64,000 bases of DNA from an uncultured Lachnospiraceae bacterium. GTDB lineage: Bacteria > Bacillota > Clostridia > Lachnospirales > Lachnospiraceae. The notes beneath the pieces are model-generated. The model worked only from the letters and a program-made list of their open reading frames with translations, made no database searches and was not told where the DNA came from. Shown one piece after another: positions 1-11,216 of this stretch. Each line of letters begins with the position of its first letter. Position 1 is the first letter of the stretch. The position numbers and the translations under genes are program-made. The stretch lies in NCBI GenBank assembly GCA_948470755.1, contig CAOKPU010000005.1, forward strand, positions 1 through 64,000, written 5' to 3'.

Positions 1-1474
1 CATTATGCTTCCAATTATAAGAATACAAATCCCATAAAGTAAACCCGTCATGGCATGTAATAAAATTCACCGATGCATTATTCCCTCTATATTGAGGGTC
101 ATATAAATCTTTTGATCCCGTAATTCTTTTTGCGGCCAGACCCGAAAGATTATAATCCCCTTTCAGGAAATCCCTCATTTCATCCCTATATCTTCCATTC
201 CATTCCGACCATCTGTTCCATGCAGGGAAACTCCCTACCTGATATAACCCACCGGCATCCCATGCCTCTGCAATCAGTTTTACATTTCCAAGAATCGGGT
301 CAAAAGCAAGGCTTTTTAATAAAGGAGGATTATTCATAGGTGAACCGTCCTCATTCCTCCCAAGTATAGTCGCGAGATCAAACCGGAACCCGTCAATGTG
401 ATAAACCGTCGTCCAATATCTTAAACATTCCAAAATCATCTGCTGGACAATGGGATGATTACAATTCAGTGTATTCCCACATCCGCTGAAATTGTAATAA
501 TGGCCGTCCGGCGTAAGCATATAATAAATATTATTGTCAAATCCTTTAAAAGAAAAACAGGAACCCATTTCATTCCCTTCCGCCGTATGATTAAACACAA
601 CATCCAGAAAACATTCAATCCCGTTATTATGCAATTCCATAATTAACTTTTTTAATTCCGTGCCTTCATGATTATATTCAGCTTTTGCAGTATAACTCGT
701 ATTCGGGGCAAAAAAGCTGACAGTATTATATCCCCAATAATCCAAAAGATTCTTGCCGTTTACTTCCCTGTAATCCTTCGTTTCATCAAATTCAAAAATA
801 GGCATTAATTCTACGGCGTTTACTCCCAAATCTTTCAAATACTTGATTTTTTCCTGAAGGCCTAAAAAAGTTCCCGGATATTCCACGCCGGAAGAACTAT
901 GTCTGGTAAATCCCCTGACATGCATTTCATAAATAATCAAATCTTCCATAGGGATTAAAAGCTGGTTGCTTCCCATCCAGTCGAAATCCTCTTTTACCAC
1001 CCTTGCTTTATAACTCACCCCGTCTTTATTCCTTACGCCCCATATTCTCTGCCCGCTTACGGCTTTTGCATAAATATCAAGAAGGTAATTATTTTTATTG
1101 AACATCAATCCTTTCTTCATGTCATAAGGTCCGTCCAAACGATAAGCATACTCAAAATCTTCAATATTCAAACCAAATACGATCATAGAATATACTTTCC
1201 CTATCTTGTAATTTTCGGGAAACGGGATAACTGCATAAGGCTCATCCTCCATTCTATGGAACAAAAGCAATTCACAAGACGTAGCATGAAAAGAATGTAC
1301 GGTAAAATTAACTCCGCACGGAATTGCCGTAGCCCCGTTTACTTCATATATCCCCGGACGCACTTCAAATCCGGATATCTTATCCATAGGCACCATATGG
1401 ATGCTTCTCATAGGGGAAATCACCTTATTATCATCCTGTATTTCCACCGTATTGTCCTTTAAATCCTCGTTCAT
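1..1474 (-). CDS. glgX: Glycogen debranching enzyme / isoamylase-type GH13 (GlgX-like), 3' end cut by window
   Basis: The first 491 codons are present; the C-terminus lies outside the window. An N-terminal CBM48-like beta domain (about residues 20-130) precedes a GH13 catalytic barrel. Visible GH13 motifs are DVVFNHT, GFRFDLA with the nucleophile near Asp366, and AEAWD with the acid/base near Glu403. GlgX/TreX/isoamylase enzymes hydrolyse alpha-1,6 branches of glycogen or starch in the cytoplasm. I chose the inner ATG because GAGG lies 5 nt upstream of it; another in-frame ATG lies 12 nt upstream. A structured leader precedes it, related to one found at 54.76 kb. The exact specificity (glycogen versus pullulan) cannot be told from the part seen. 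Confidence 0.88.
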   Translation of the reverse strand, partial: MNEDLKDNTVEIQDDNKVISPMRSIHMVPMDKISGFEVRPGIYEVNGATAIPCGVNFTVHSFHATSCELLLFHRMEDEPYAVIPFPENYKIGKVYSMIVFGLNIEDFEYAYRLDGPYDMKKGLMFNKNNYLLDIYAKAVSGQRIWGVRNKDGVSYKARVVKEDFDWMGSNQLLIPMEDLIIYEMHVRGFTRHSSSGVEYPGTFLGLQEKIKYLKDLGVNAVELMPIFEFDETKDYREVNGKNLLDYWGYNTVSFFAPNTSYTAKAEYNHEGTELKKLIMELHNNGIECFLDVVFNHTAEGNEMGSCFSFKGFDNNIYYMLTPDGHYYNFSGCGNTLNCNHPIVQQMILECLRYWTTVYHIDGFRFDLATILGRNEDGSPMNNPPLLKSLAFDPILGNVKLIAEAWDAGGLYQVGSFPAWNRWSEWNGRYRDEMRDFLKGDYNLSGLAAKRITGSKDLYDPQYRGNNASVNFITCHDGFTLWDLYSYNWKHN

Positions 1475-1510
1475 TTTTACCCTCATTTCTGCGCAGCCTT
1501 TCATATTACT

Positions 1511-1541
1511 AAGCTCGTGGATGCCGCGCGGACACAAGCTT
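1511..1541 (-). repeat. 31-nt hairpin in the glgX leader, copy A of a two-copy covarying element
   Basis: Read on the minus strand, a 9-bp stem (AAGCTTGTG with CACGAGCTT, one T-G wobble) encloses a GC-rich apex. A 31-nt copy lies at 54763-54793. The two differ at four positions and every difference keeps base pairing. Similarity continues downstream to the Shine-Dalgarno region of the following gene, 61 versus 62 nt overall. Function unknown. Confidence 0.7.
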
Positions 1542-1608
1542 TCAAATTAAATAATTCATTATTTCATCTATTGTATATCCACAGTCATTTGACAAAACAT
1601 TCATATAT

Positions 1609-1652
1609 AAAAAGCCCATATATAATTTATCATAATCATATATAGGCTTTCC
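1609..1652 (-). terminator. Rho-independent terminator after the fructokinase gene
   Basis: On the minus strand AAAGCC plus an AT-rich stretch pairs with GGGCTTTTT, giving a long stem with a T-run on the 3' side. It begins about 20 nt after the fructokinase stop codon. Confidence 0.7.
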
Positions 1653-1672
1653 ACATTCTAATACTTCATATT

Positions 1673-2638
1673 TTAATAGGCCTTAATAAAATCTTTTACT
1701 TCTTCTTTTGCCGGCATAACCCGCAGAGCTCCTTTTTTTGTCGTTATAATAGAAGCGGCAGCATTTGCAAATGTAAGCATTTTTTCTAATTTCCCTTTAT
1801 CCAGATTATCCAAACCATACTTTAATATAAAATGAAGGCAGCATCCCCCAAAAGTATCTCCGGCTCCCGTAGTTTCTATCGTTTTTTTCTGGACAAACGC
1901 TGATTTCTCCACTTTTAAATCTTTATAATATGCACGGCTTCCATCTTTTCCCATAGAAAGCACAATAAGCTTTATGGAATACTTATCCTGTATTTTCCTA
2001 ACTGCTTTATCAAAATCTTTTTCTCCCGTAAACCACTGGATTTCATTATCCGATATTTTAAGTATATCACATTGGCCAAGCCCATATTCCACTTGTTCCT
2101 TTGCATCTTCAAGCGATTTCCAAAGAGGAGGCCTTAAATTAGGGTCAAAAGAAATCAAAGCCCCATTTTCTTTCGCTTTTTTTATCGCTTTTTTTGTTGC
2201 CTTTCTAACTCCCTTATGCGTCATGGACAAAGTGCCGAAGTGGAAAATCCTGCAATTCTTTATTAATTTGTTATTAAGATCTTTTTCTTCCAGCATCATA
2301 TCCGCTCCCGGATTACGGTAAAAAGAAAAATCCCTGTCCCCATCCTTAAGCGTCTCTACAAAAGCAAGCGTAGTCCTTATATCTTTATCCATAACAAGGC
2401 CCGATACATTGATCCCTGTTTCTTCTAATACCCTTTTTAACTTCTCACCAAATAAATCTTCTCCCACTTTTCCTATAAAAGCTGTTGTATTTCCCAGTTT
2501 TTGAAGCATTGCCAATACATTGCAGGGAGCCCCTCCCGGATTAGCTTCAAACATAGTATTTCCCTGTTTGCTTATCCCATTATCCGTAAAATCAATCAAT
2601 AACTCGCCCAATGCCACTACATCAAATTTTTTCTTCAT
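1673..2638 (-). CDS. Fructokinase, PfkB/ribokinase family
   Basis: A 321-residue sugar kinase. It has the N-terminal VALGELLIDF strand, the NPGGAPCNV substrate loop, and the C-terminal TTGAGDTFGG anion-hole motif with the catalytic Asp near residue 261. PfkB-family fructokinases phosphorylate fructose to fructose-6-phosphate with ATP in the cytoplasm. The ATG used has GGAGG 5 nt upstream; an ATG 12 nt further up lies inside that ribosome binding site. It sits beside the debranching enzyme, suggesting a carbohydrate-use neighbourhood, but the spacing and the terminator between them argue for separate transcripts. The substrate is assigned by overall resemblance and could be another ketose. Confidence 0.85.
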   Translation of the reverse strand: MKKKFDVVALGELLIDFTDNGISKQGNTMFEANPGGAPCNVLAMLQKLGNTTAFIGKVGEDLFGEKLKRVLEETGINVSGLVMDKDIRTTLAFVETLKDGDRDFSFYRNPGADMMLEEKDLNNKLIKNCRIFHFGTLSMTHKGVRKATKKAIKKAKENGALISFDPNLRPPLWKSLEDAKEQVEYGLGQCDILKISDNEIQWFTGEKDFDKAVRKIQDKYSIKLIVLSMGKDGSRAYYKDLKVEKSAFVQKKTIETTGAGDTFGGCCLHFILKYGLDNLDKGKLEKMLTFANAAASIITTKKGALRVMPAKEEVKDFIKAY

Positions 2639-2713
2639 ACCTTCCTCCATTCCGGAACCATATCCTTATCCTATTTTATTATATAACGGCACATAAAATA
2701 TTCAAATTATTTT

Positions 2714-3676
2714 TTAAAAAAATATCAGTTTTCCATAATAAGCAAAAAAGACACAAAGAAGCAACAATCCATGTATCCGGGCAAGTTTCTTTTTACGTGC
2801 AACGCATAAGAAAAGAAGCAAAGAAGCGCCTATACATACAATACTGTCAAAATTAAAAGAATAATTATAAGGTACATCTGTAATTAAAGATGTTGTTCCT
2901 ATAACAAATAAAATATTAAAAATATTACTTCCTACAATATTTCCAACCGCAATATCTGCTTTTTTCTTCATAGCAGCCGTTATGGAAGTAATCAATTCAG
3001 GAAGGGATGTCCCAAAAGCAACAATAGTTAATCCAATCAGCCTTTCATTCATACCAAATATCCTTGCCAAAGCTGTCGCCGCATCCACGGCAATATTGCT
3101 GCCCAATACGATAGCGGCAATCCCTATCGCAAGAAGAAACAGAAGCATAAACATATTTTCATTTACCTTTACTTCCGCTTCTTCCATTCCGATATTAATC
3201 TGGCCTTTTTTTGCCATTAAAACAAGATATATCAGATATACCGCCATAAGGATCCATAAAAGGATACCGTCTATTCTTCCAAGATACCCTTTAAAATACC
3301 CTATTCCGGCCAAAAAGCAGGTAATTAAAATCATAAACGGAAGTTCATATCTGATCGTCGATATCTGCACGGGTATCGATACAATAATGGACGTAATACC
3401 TAAAATTAACAACACATTCAATATATTGCTTCCAAGAATGTTCCCGATAGCGATTGCCGCACTATTATTTTCCGCTGTATTTTTCAACGCTGCCGATATA
3501 CTGACAGCGGCTTCCGGCGCACTGGTTCCCATAGCTACAATTGTAAGGCCTATAATTAATTGCGGAATTCCAAATCTGTCCGCAATTTTTGAAGAACCGC
3601 CCACAAACCAGTCTGCTCCTTTTATTAACAGCAAAAAACCTATTACTAATAATCCAAATTGAATCACTACTTCCAT
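2714..3676 (-). CDS. Calcium/sodium antiporter, CaCA family (YrbG-like)
   Basis: An integral membrane protein of about 320 residues with roughly ten hydrophobic helices in two homologous halves. The alpha-repeats of the cation/Ca2+ exchanger superfamily are clear: GTSAPE followed by GNILGSNILN in the first half, GTSLPE followed by GNIVGSNIFN in the second. The acidic residues in the GTS(A/L)PE motifs bind cation. Family members exchange Ca2+ for Na+ or H+ across the cytoplasmic membrane. The ATG used has AAAAGG 11 nt upstream; a GTG nine bases earlier is too close to that site. It lies 30 nt downstream of gyrA in the same direction and may be read through from it. Confidence 0.85.
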   Translation of the reverse strand: MEVVIQFGLLVIGFLLLIKGADWFVGGSSKIADRFGIPQLIIGLTIVAMGTSAPEAAVSISAALKNTAENNSAAIAIGNILGSNILNVLLILGITSIIVSIPVQISTIRYELPFMILITCFLAGIGYFKGYLGRIDGILLWILMAVYLIYLVLMAKKGQINIGMEEAEVKVNENMFMLLFLLAIGIAAIVLGSNIAVDAATALARIFGMNERLIGLTIVAFGTSLPELITSITAAMKKKADIAVGNIVGSNIFNILFVIGTTSLITDVPYNYSFNFDSIVCIGASLLLFLCVARKKKLARIHGLLLLCVFFAYYGKLIFF

Positions 3677-3715
3677 AACAGCCACGCCTTTTCTCTTTAA
3701 CTCAAATCATACGAT

Positions 3716-6283
3716 TTATTCGTTTTCTTCTTCTTTCGGAAGCGTTATTTCTTCATCCTCCGGCAAAATGGGATGTTTTTCGTTTTCAGGTATATCCTCT
3801 AAGGCATCTTCAAAATTCTCAAATTCATGATCGCCATCCGATACTTTTTCCCTTACTTTTGCAATCTTGGCAACTTTAGACCCCTCATCAAGATTTATCA
3901 TCTTCACTCCGGACGTTATCCTCCCAAGGGTGGAAATATCTTCCATTCTTAGCTGTATGATCGTTCCTGATGTAGTAATCATCATCAATTCGTGACTGTC
4001 ATCTACCGCCTTGACTCCTACCACATATCCCGTCTTTTCTGTTATTTTATAGCATTTCACTCCTTTTCCGCCTCTTTTTTGAACGGTAAATTCATCCAAA
4101 TACGTCCTTTTCCCCATGCCATTTTCTGATGCAATAAGAAGAGAATCCCCCTGATGATCCAACTGCATACCGACAATTTCATCCCCATCGATAAGATTCA
4201 TGCCAATCACGCCCATGGACATTCTTCCGGTAGCCCTTACATCTGTTTCCATAAACCGGATGCACATACCCTGCTTTGTCACAAGGAATATTTCCGTATT
4301 TTCATCCGTTATCTTCACTTCTATCAATTCATCGTCTTCACGAAGATTAATTGCTGCAAGGCCGTTCTTCCTTACATTGCAATATTCCATAATATGCGTT
4401 TTCTTTACAATCCCCTTTTTTGTAGCCATAAATAGATTTTTATGGTTTTCATAGTCTTTGATAGGAATAATCGCTGAAATCTTCTCCCCCGGATTTAACT
4501 GCAATAAATTGATAATGGCAGTTCCCCTTGCAGTCCTGCTCGCCTCCGGTATCTCATAAGCCTTCAATCTGTATACCCTTCCAAAGTTGGTAAAGAACAT
4601 AATATAATGATGGGTAGTAGTCATAAGCAGATCTTCAATATAATCTTCATCAATAGTCTGCATCCCCTTAATACCTTTACCTCCCCTGTTCTGGCTTTTA
4701 AAATTATCAATCGTCATTCTTTTGATATAACCAAGGCTTGTCATAGCGATTACCGTGTTATCTTTCGGTATCAAATCTTCCATAGAAATATCATAAGCAT
4801 CAAAACCAATGGAACTTTTCCTGTCATCCCCGTATTTTTCGGCAATAATAGATATTTCATCCCTGATTACTCCAAGCAGCAGTTTCCTGTCGCCAAGAAT
4901 TGCTTTTAATTCCGCAATTTTTGCTAGTAATTCCATATGTTCATTTTCTATCTTATCCCTTTCTAAGCCGGTCAGGGTACGCAGCCTCATATCTACAATA
5001 GCCTGCGCCTGCGCTTCACTCAAATCAAAACGCTCAATCAGGCGTTCCTTTGCTTTTTGCACGTTTTCGCTGCTTCTTATGATCTGGATCACTTCATCGA
5101 TATGATCAAGAGCAATCAATAATCCTTGTAAAATATGATCTCTTTCTTCCGCTTTATTTAAATCATATCTTGTCCTTCTTGTCACTACTTCTTCCTGATG
5201 GGCAAGATAATTCGTAAGCATATCAAGAAGATTCATAACCTTCGGTTCATTATTGACGAGGGCAAGCATAATAATGCCAAAAGTATCCTGCATCTGAGTA
5301 TGCTTATAAAGCTGGTTCATAATGACATTAGCATTAGCGTCCCGTCTAAGTTCAATAACGATACGCATACCCTCCCTGTCGGATTCATCTCTAAGATCAA
5401 CAATCCCGTCAATTTTCTTAAGCTTTACCAATTCCGCTATTTTTAATATTAGATTTGCCTTATTTACCATATAAGGGAGTTCCGTTACGATAATACGGCT
5501 TTTCCCGTTAGGTAGAGCCTCAATATCCGTTACAGCCCTTACTCTTACTTTTCCTCTTCCGGTCCTGTATGCTTCTTCGCTTCCCCTTGTCCCAAGTATA
5601 ATCCCGCCGGTAGGAAAATCAGGAGCTTTTACAATAGACAGTATTTCTTCCATCTCCGTATCCCTGTCTTCTTCTACCCTGTTATCTATTATCTTAACAA
5701 CAGCGCTGATCACTTCCCTTAAGTTATGAGGAGGTATATTCGTAGCCATTCCTACTGCAATTCCCGTTGTACCATTGACAAGAAGATTAGGAAAACGGCT
5801 GGGAAGGACAGAAGGTTCCTTTTCCGTTTCATCAAAGTTCGGCACAAAATCTACCGTATCTTTATTGATATCAGCAAGCATTTCCATAGAAATCTTGGAA
5901 AGCCTTGCTTCCGTATAACGCATAGCTGCAGCTCCGTCTCCATCCACCGAACCAAAATTCCCATGTCCGTCTACCAAAGGATAATGAGTGGACCAGGGCT
6001 GTGCCATATTTACCAAAGCCCCATAAATGGAACTGTCTCCATGAGGATGATATTTACCCATTGTATCACCTACGATACGGGCGCATTTTCTATGCGGTTT
6101 ATCAGGGCCGTTATTCAATTCTATCATCGAATACAGGACCCTTCTCTGTACTGGTTTTAATCCATCCCTCACATCCGGCAATGCCCGGGAAGCGATAACG
6201 CTCATGGCATAGTCGATATAAGATGTTTCCATTGTTTTTTTCAAGTCCACATCATGGATTTTATCAAAGATATTATCTTCCAT
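3716..6283 (-). CDS. gyrA: DNA gyrase subunit A
   Basis: An 855-residue type IIA topoisomerase subunit that breaks and rejoins DNA while GyrB supplies ATP. The catalytic tyrosine is Tyr123 in [11 protein letters not shown]. The C-terminal beta-pinwheel contains a GyrA box (QNRGGKG) and a second, similar QKRGGKG blade, and the tail is acidic. The start has GGAG 8 nt upstream; an upstream in-frame ATG adds ten residues that do not resemble GyrA. In the quinolone pocket, Ser84 matches E. coli Ser83, but the position of Asp87 is Gly88. Order dnaA-dnaN-S4-recF-gyrB-gyrA reads away from oriC as is usual in Firmicutes. Confidence 0.98.
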   Translation of the reverse strand: MEDNIFDKIHDVDLKKTMETSYIDYAMSVIASRALPDVRDGLKPVQRRVLYSMIELNNGPDKPHRKCARIVGDTMGKYHPHGDSSIYGALVNMAQPWSTHYPLVDGHGNFGSVDGDGAAAMRYTEARLSKISMEMLADINKDTVDFVPNFDETEKEPSVLPSRFPNLLVNGTTGIAVGMATNIPPHNLREVISAVVKIIDNRVEEDRDTEMEEILSIVKAPDFPTGGIILGTRGSEEAYRTGRGKVRVRAVTDIEALPNGKSRIIVTELPYMVNKANLILKIAELVKLKKIDGIVDLRDESDREGMRIVIELRRDANANVIMNQLYKHTQMQDTFGIIMLALVNNEPKVMNLLDMLTNYLAHQEEVVTRRTRYDLNKAEERDHILQGLLIALDHIDEVIQIIRSSENVQKAKERLIERFDLSEAQAQAIVDMRLRTLTGLERDKIENEHMELLAKIAELKAILGDRKLLLGVIRDEISIIAEKYGDDRKSSIGFDAYDISMEDLIPKDNTVIAMTSLGYIKRMTIDNFKSQNRGGKGIKGMQTIDEDYIEDLLMTTTHHYIMFFTNFGRVYRLKAYEIPEASRTARGTAIINLLQLNPGEKISAIIPIKDYENHKNLFMATKKGIVKKTHIMEYCNVRKNGLAAINLREDDELIEVKITDENTEIFLVTKQGMCIRFMETDVRATGRMSMGVIGMNLIDGDEIVGMQLDHQGDSLLIASENGMGKRTYLDEFTVQKRGGKGVKCYKITEKTGYVVGVKAVDDSHELMMITTSGTIIQLRMEDISTLGRITSGVKMINLDEGSKVAKIAKVREKVSDGDHEFENFEDALEDIPENEKHPILPEDEEITLPKEEENE

Positions 6284-6369
6284 ATATTCTGTCTCCAATA
6301 AAATTATAGTCAATATTAGCTTATATACATAAAAATAACCCGGAAAAAATAAAGCAAAATATAAAATGA

Positions 6370-8313
<1,944 letters not shown>

Positions 8314-8368
8314 TCATTCTGCCGTAGCTGCGGCTTTTTTCTGCCTGAATCATCAAGCTAACCACCAT

Positions 8369-8529
8369 GATTCCGCTTCGCGGAATCTCAAAATCCCAAG
8401 ACAAGCAAGCTTGTCTGAGAGAATGCCGTATTTCAGGCATTCTCCTGCGTGAGAAAAGTCAGCTTGGCTGACTTAGAACTTCTTCGCGAAGCAGCCTCTG
8501 CTGCGAGTGATTAGAAGTTCTTCTCACGC
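8369..8529 (-). repeat. Hairpin array between recF and gyrB
   Basis: Back-to-back perfect inverted repeats fill this gap. They are: 8369-8387 (8-bp stem, 3-nt loop); 8399-8416 (8 bp, 2-nt centre); 8419-8444 (9 bp, 8-nt loop); 8456-8474 (8 bp, 3-nt loop); 8475-8483 with 8513-8521 (9 bp) enclosing 8491-8504 (5 bp) and a CTTCGCGAAG palindrome at 8482-8491; and an outer 9-bp helix 8447-8455 with 8521-8529 that closes a three-way junction starting at the recF stop codon. Only the tail nearest gyrB carries a ribosome binding site. No known RNA family is recognised. Confidence 0.75.
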
Positions 8530-9608
8530 TATTCCTGTATACTTCCTTCCACTACTTTAAATACCTTATTTATTTCAAACCGGTTATTTACAAATTCATC
8601 CAATCCGGTACATGTGATAATCGTTTGTACATCCCCTATGCTGTTAAGAAGATAATTCTGCCTGCTGCTGTCAAGTTCAGACAATACATCATCTAATAAA
8701 AGCACCGGCGTATCCTTTGTTATTTTTTTTACAAGCTCTATTTCCGACAGCTTTAAAGACAATGCCGCAGTCCTTTGCTGGCCCTGGGAACCAAATTTAC
8801 GGATATCAATATCCCCAACCATAAAAGAAAAATCATCCCTGTGAGGGCCCACGCTGGTCTGTTTTGATTTTATATCTTTTTCCTGGCTTGTTTTTATAGC
8901 TGACTCAAAAAGGTCATTCTCCACGTCAGGCTCATATTTTATAATAAGTTCTTCCTTATCCCCGGACAATTTTTTATGTATCCCATATATGATTTCATTC
9001 AACTGCCTTACAAAAATACGCCTTCTTTCTATAATTTTGCTCCCAAAAGATACCAGTTGGGAATCCCATATATTCAAAGTGTCTTTTAATTGAGGATTAA
9101 AATACATATCTTTTAAAAGTTTATTTCTTTGATTAACAATTTTATTATAATGATTTAGATTATAAAGATAAAAATTATCAAGCTGGCAGAGTTCCATATC
9201 CACGAACCTTCTTCTTTCAGCAGGACCATTTTTAATAATACTTAAATCTTCAGGAGAAAAAAAGACAACATTTAACAAGCCTAAAAGGTCTGCAGCTTTC
9301 TTTAATTTCTGTCCGTCCACAGCAACCCCTTTTGACTTATTTTTGCGAAGATGCATATCTATCTTATACTCAATTTTTTCTTTTTCAAGATGAGTCCTTA
9401 TATGGGCTTCTTCCTTGTCAAAGCAGATAATATCCTTATCTTTACTTCCTTTATGTGACTTTGTAGTAGCAGACAGATAAATAGCTTCCAGCACATTCGT
9501 CTTTCCCTGAGCATTATCACCATATAGGATATTTGTTCCTTCACTGAACTTTAAATCCAGAAATCCATAATTCCTGAAATTCATCAGTTCCAAAGATTTT
9601 ATAATCAT
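8529..9608 (-). CDS. recF: DNA replication and repair protein RecF
   Basis: A 359-residue SMC-like ATPase that helps load RecA on gapped DNA with RecO and RecR. Walker A is GDNAQGKTN near residues 30-38, the ABC/SMC signature is SQGQQRTAALSLKL, and Walker B is PVLLLDDVLSELD. The N-terminal MIIKSLELMNFRNY is typical. It stands between the S4 protein and gyrB as in other Firmicutes. The stop codon abuts the outer helix of the hairpin array that separates it from gyrB. Confidence 0.97.
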   Translation of the reverse strand: MIIKSLELMNFRNYGFLDLKFSEGTNILYGDNAQGKTNVLEAIYLSATTKSHKGSKDKDIICFDKEEAHIRTHLEKEKIEYKIDMHLRKNKSKGVAVDGQKLKKAADLLGLLNVVFFSPEDLSIIKNGPAERRRFVDMELCQLDNFYLYNLNHYNKIVNQRNKLLKDMYFNPQLKDTLNIWDSQLVSFGSKIIERRRIFVRQLNEIIYGIHKKLSGDKEELIIKYEPDVENDLFESAIKTSQEKDIKSKQTSVGPHRDDFSFMVGDIDIRKFGSQGQQRTAALSLKLSEIELVKKITKDTPVLLLDDVLSELDSSRQNYLLNSIGDVQTIITCTGLDEFVNNRFEINKVFKVVEGSIQE

Positions 9609-9635
9609 ATATTACACCCTATTTGAAAAATCAAT

Positions 9636-9851
9636 TTATGCTTTAGCTTTTATTTTCATCTTCTTTCCGTCATATTCTACTACATTATCATTATATATTT
9701 TTTTACCTCTTTGCAAAACACATTCCCCGTTTACTTTCACTTCACCATCCAAAATCACTTCTTTTGCATCTGCGCCGGATTCCACCCAACCTGCTAACTT
9801 TAATACTTGGCCAAGTTTGATAAATTCATCTCTGATTTCTATTATTTCCAT
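9636..9851 (-). CDS. S4-domain RNA-binding protein (YaaA/RlbA-like)
   Basis: A 71-residue protein consisting almost entirely of an S4 RNA-binding fold. The segments FIKLGQVLKLAG and then VILDGEVKVNGE are the S4 hallmark. The small S4 protein encoded between dnaN and recF is conserved in Firmicutes; in B. subtilis it is YaaA and has been linked to ribosome assembly. The ATG used gives the usual family length and has AAGGG upstream; longer readings run back into dnaN. It lies 27 bp upstream of recF, so it is very probably in the same transcript. Confidence 0.92.
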   Translation of the reverse strand: MEIIEIRDEFIKLGQVLKLAGWVESGADAKEVILDGEVKVNGECVLQRGKKIYNDNVVEYDGKKMKIKAKA

Positions 9852-9895
9852 ATTTTCCCTTCTTAATCTTTTTTTATTAAAATATCCTTCGTCCA

Positions 9896-11005
9896 TTAAT
9901 TGACAGTAGTAAAATTGACAGGAAGAATCAAATATATATATTTCTCCTCTGCGTCCCTTATAAAACAAGGAGCTTTGGGATTCACAAGATAAATATCCAC
10001 TTCTTCATCTTCAATTACCCTAAGTGCGTCGATAAGGAATTTTGGGTTAAACCCAATCATAATATCCTTTCCTTTTTTCTCAATATCAATCTCTTCATTC
10101 ATGCTCCCTACGGCAGAATTAATTTTAAGTTCCATAATCCCATCCGTAATATTTATAATGATCGGTTTTTTATCCCCTTCTTTTACAAGCAAAGTCGCCC
10201 TGTCGATACAATTTAAAAACTCTTTTTTATTGATCCTGACTTTTGTTTCATAATCGCTGGAAAGCATCTGGTCGATCTTAAAATAATCGCCTTCTATTAG
10301 CCGGGAAACTACCGTTGTATTATCAAATTCAAAAACAATATGCTTATCGGTAAAGAAAATATGTACATCGCTATCCATATCCCCGGACAATATTTTACTT
10401 ATCTCATTTAAAGTCTTTCCTGGAACGACTACCTTTTTCGGCATATAAAAGTTTTTCAGCCTTATTTTACGTATGGAAATCCTATGTCCGTCCAAAGATA
10501 CTACTTTTAAAATATCTTCATTAATTTCAAATAGTTCACCGGTCATCAACCTGTTGTTATCATTGTCTGAAATTGAAAAAATTGTCTGTCTGACCACTTC
10601 TTTCAGAGTAAATTGGGATACAACAATAGAATCAATTTTTTCTATCGTCGGCAGATAAGAAAAATCCTCTCCCGATTTGCCTATAATATTAAACTTTGAC
10701 TTTTCACATGTTATAGTAGTTTTGAAGGATTCATCGGTAACAATTGTAATATCGCTGTCCGGAAGTTTTCTTACAATTTCAAGGAAAATCTTTGCATCTA
10801 AAGCGATAATCCCTTTTTCTACAATATTCCCTTCAATAATTGTTTCTATCCCCAATTCCATATCATTGGCCATTAATTTTATTTCGGCCCCTCTGGCGTC
10901 TATCAGGATACATTCCAATATAGACATCGTTGTTTTATTAGGGACAGCTTTGGATACGATCTGAACTCCATTTAACAGGTTCGATTTTGTTAAAATTAAT
11001 TTCAT
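9896..11005 (-). CDS. dnaN: DNA polymerase III sliding clamp (beta subunit)
   Basis: A 369-residue beta clamp made of three repeated clamp domains. The N-terminus MKLILTKSNLL and the C-terminal PVNFTTVN-type ending are characteristic. The homodimeric ring encircles DNA and tethers polymerase III and many repair factors. The start has AAGGGAG upstream. It follows dnaA in the same direction with a 211-bp gap containing a DnaA box and likely its own promoter, so dnaN may respond to DnaA as well as to readthrough. Confidence 0.98.
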   Translation of the reverse strand: MKLILTKSNLLNGVQIVSKAVPNKTTMSILECILIDARGAEIKLMANDMELGIETIIEGNIVEKGIIALDAKIFLEIVRKLPDSDITIVTDESFKTTITCEKSKFNIIGKSGEDFSYLPTIEKIDSIVVSQFTLKEVVRQTIFSISDNDNNRLMTGELFEINEDILKVVSLDGHRISIRKIRLKNFYMPKKVVVPGKTLNEISKILSGDMDSDVHIFFTDKHIVFEFDNTTVVSRLIEGDYFKIDQMLSSDYETKVRINKKEFLNCIDRATLLVKEGDKKPIIINITDGIMELKINSAVGSMNEEIDIEKKGKDIMIGFNPKFLIDALRVIEDEEVDIYLVNPKAPCFIRDAEEKYIYLILPVNFTTVN

Positions 11006-11083
11006 TGTGTAAAAACTCCCTTCCCGGAACAGCTAATAAATTTATTATGAATTTATTATTATACTTATTAATCGTTGTTGATA

Positions 11084-11092
11084 TGTGTATAA
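11084..11092 (-). promoter_or_regulatory. DnaA box in the dnaA-dnaN gap
   Basis: A perfect match to TTATNCACA on the minus strand (TTATACACA). A weaker TTACCCACA lies at about 11175. Two TATAAT-like sequences flank the perfect box on the minus strand, but their -35 regions are poor. It could be the second part of a bipartite origin or a DnaA autoregulatory site for dnaN. Confidence 0.55.
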
Positions 11093-11216
11093 CATTAATA
11101 TTATACTATTTTTCAAGGAAAAAAGAAATCATTATCTATGTGAAAAACTAAAATATAACTTTATTATTTTTTGCTATTTACCCACATAAATGGTTTATCA
11201 TATTTTATTTTACGTA

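Noticed and set aside
8321..8340. Plus-strand terminator GCCG-loop-CGGC with six T near gyrB
   Set aside because: No plus-strand gene lies upstream; the sequence is better read as part of the minus-strand gyrB leader.
8369..8529. 6S RNA, SRP RNA or a known riboswitch in the recF-gyrB gap
   Set aside because: The helices do not match the 6S long hairpin with central bubble or the SRP GGAAG motif, and no known aptamer core is seen.
9852..9968. 39-residue extension of the S4 protein into dnaN
   Set aside because: It overlaps dnaN coding sequence and adds residues absent from the family; the inner ATG has AAGGG.
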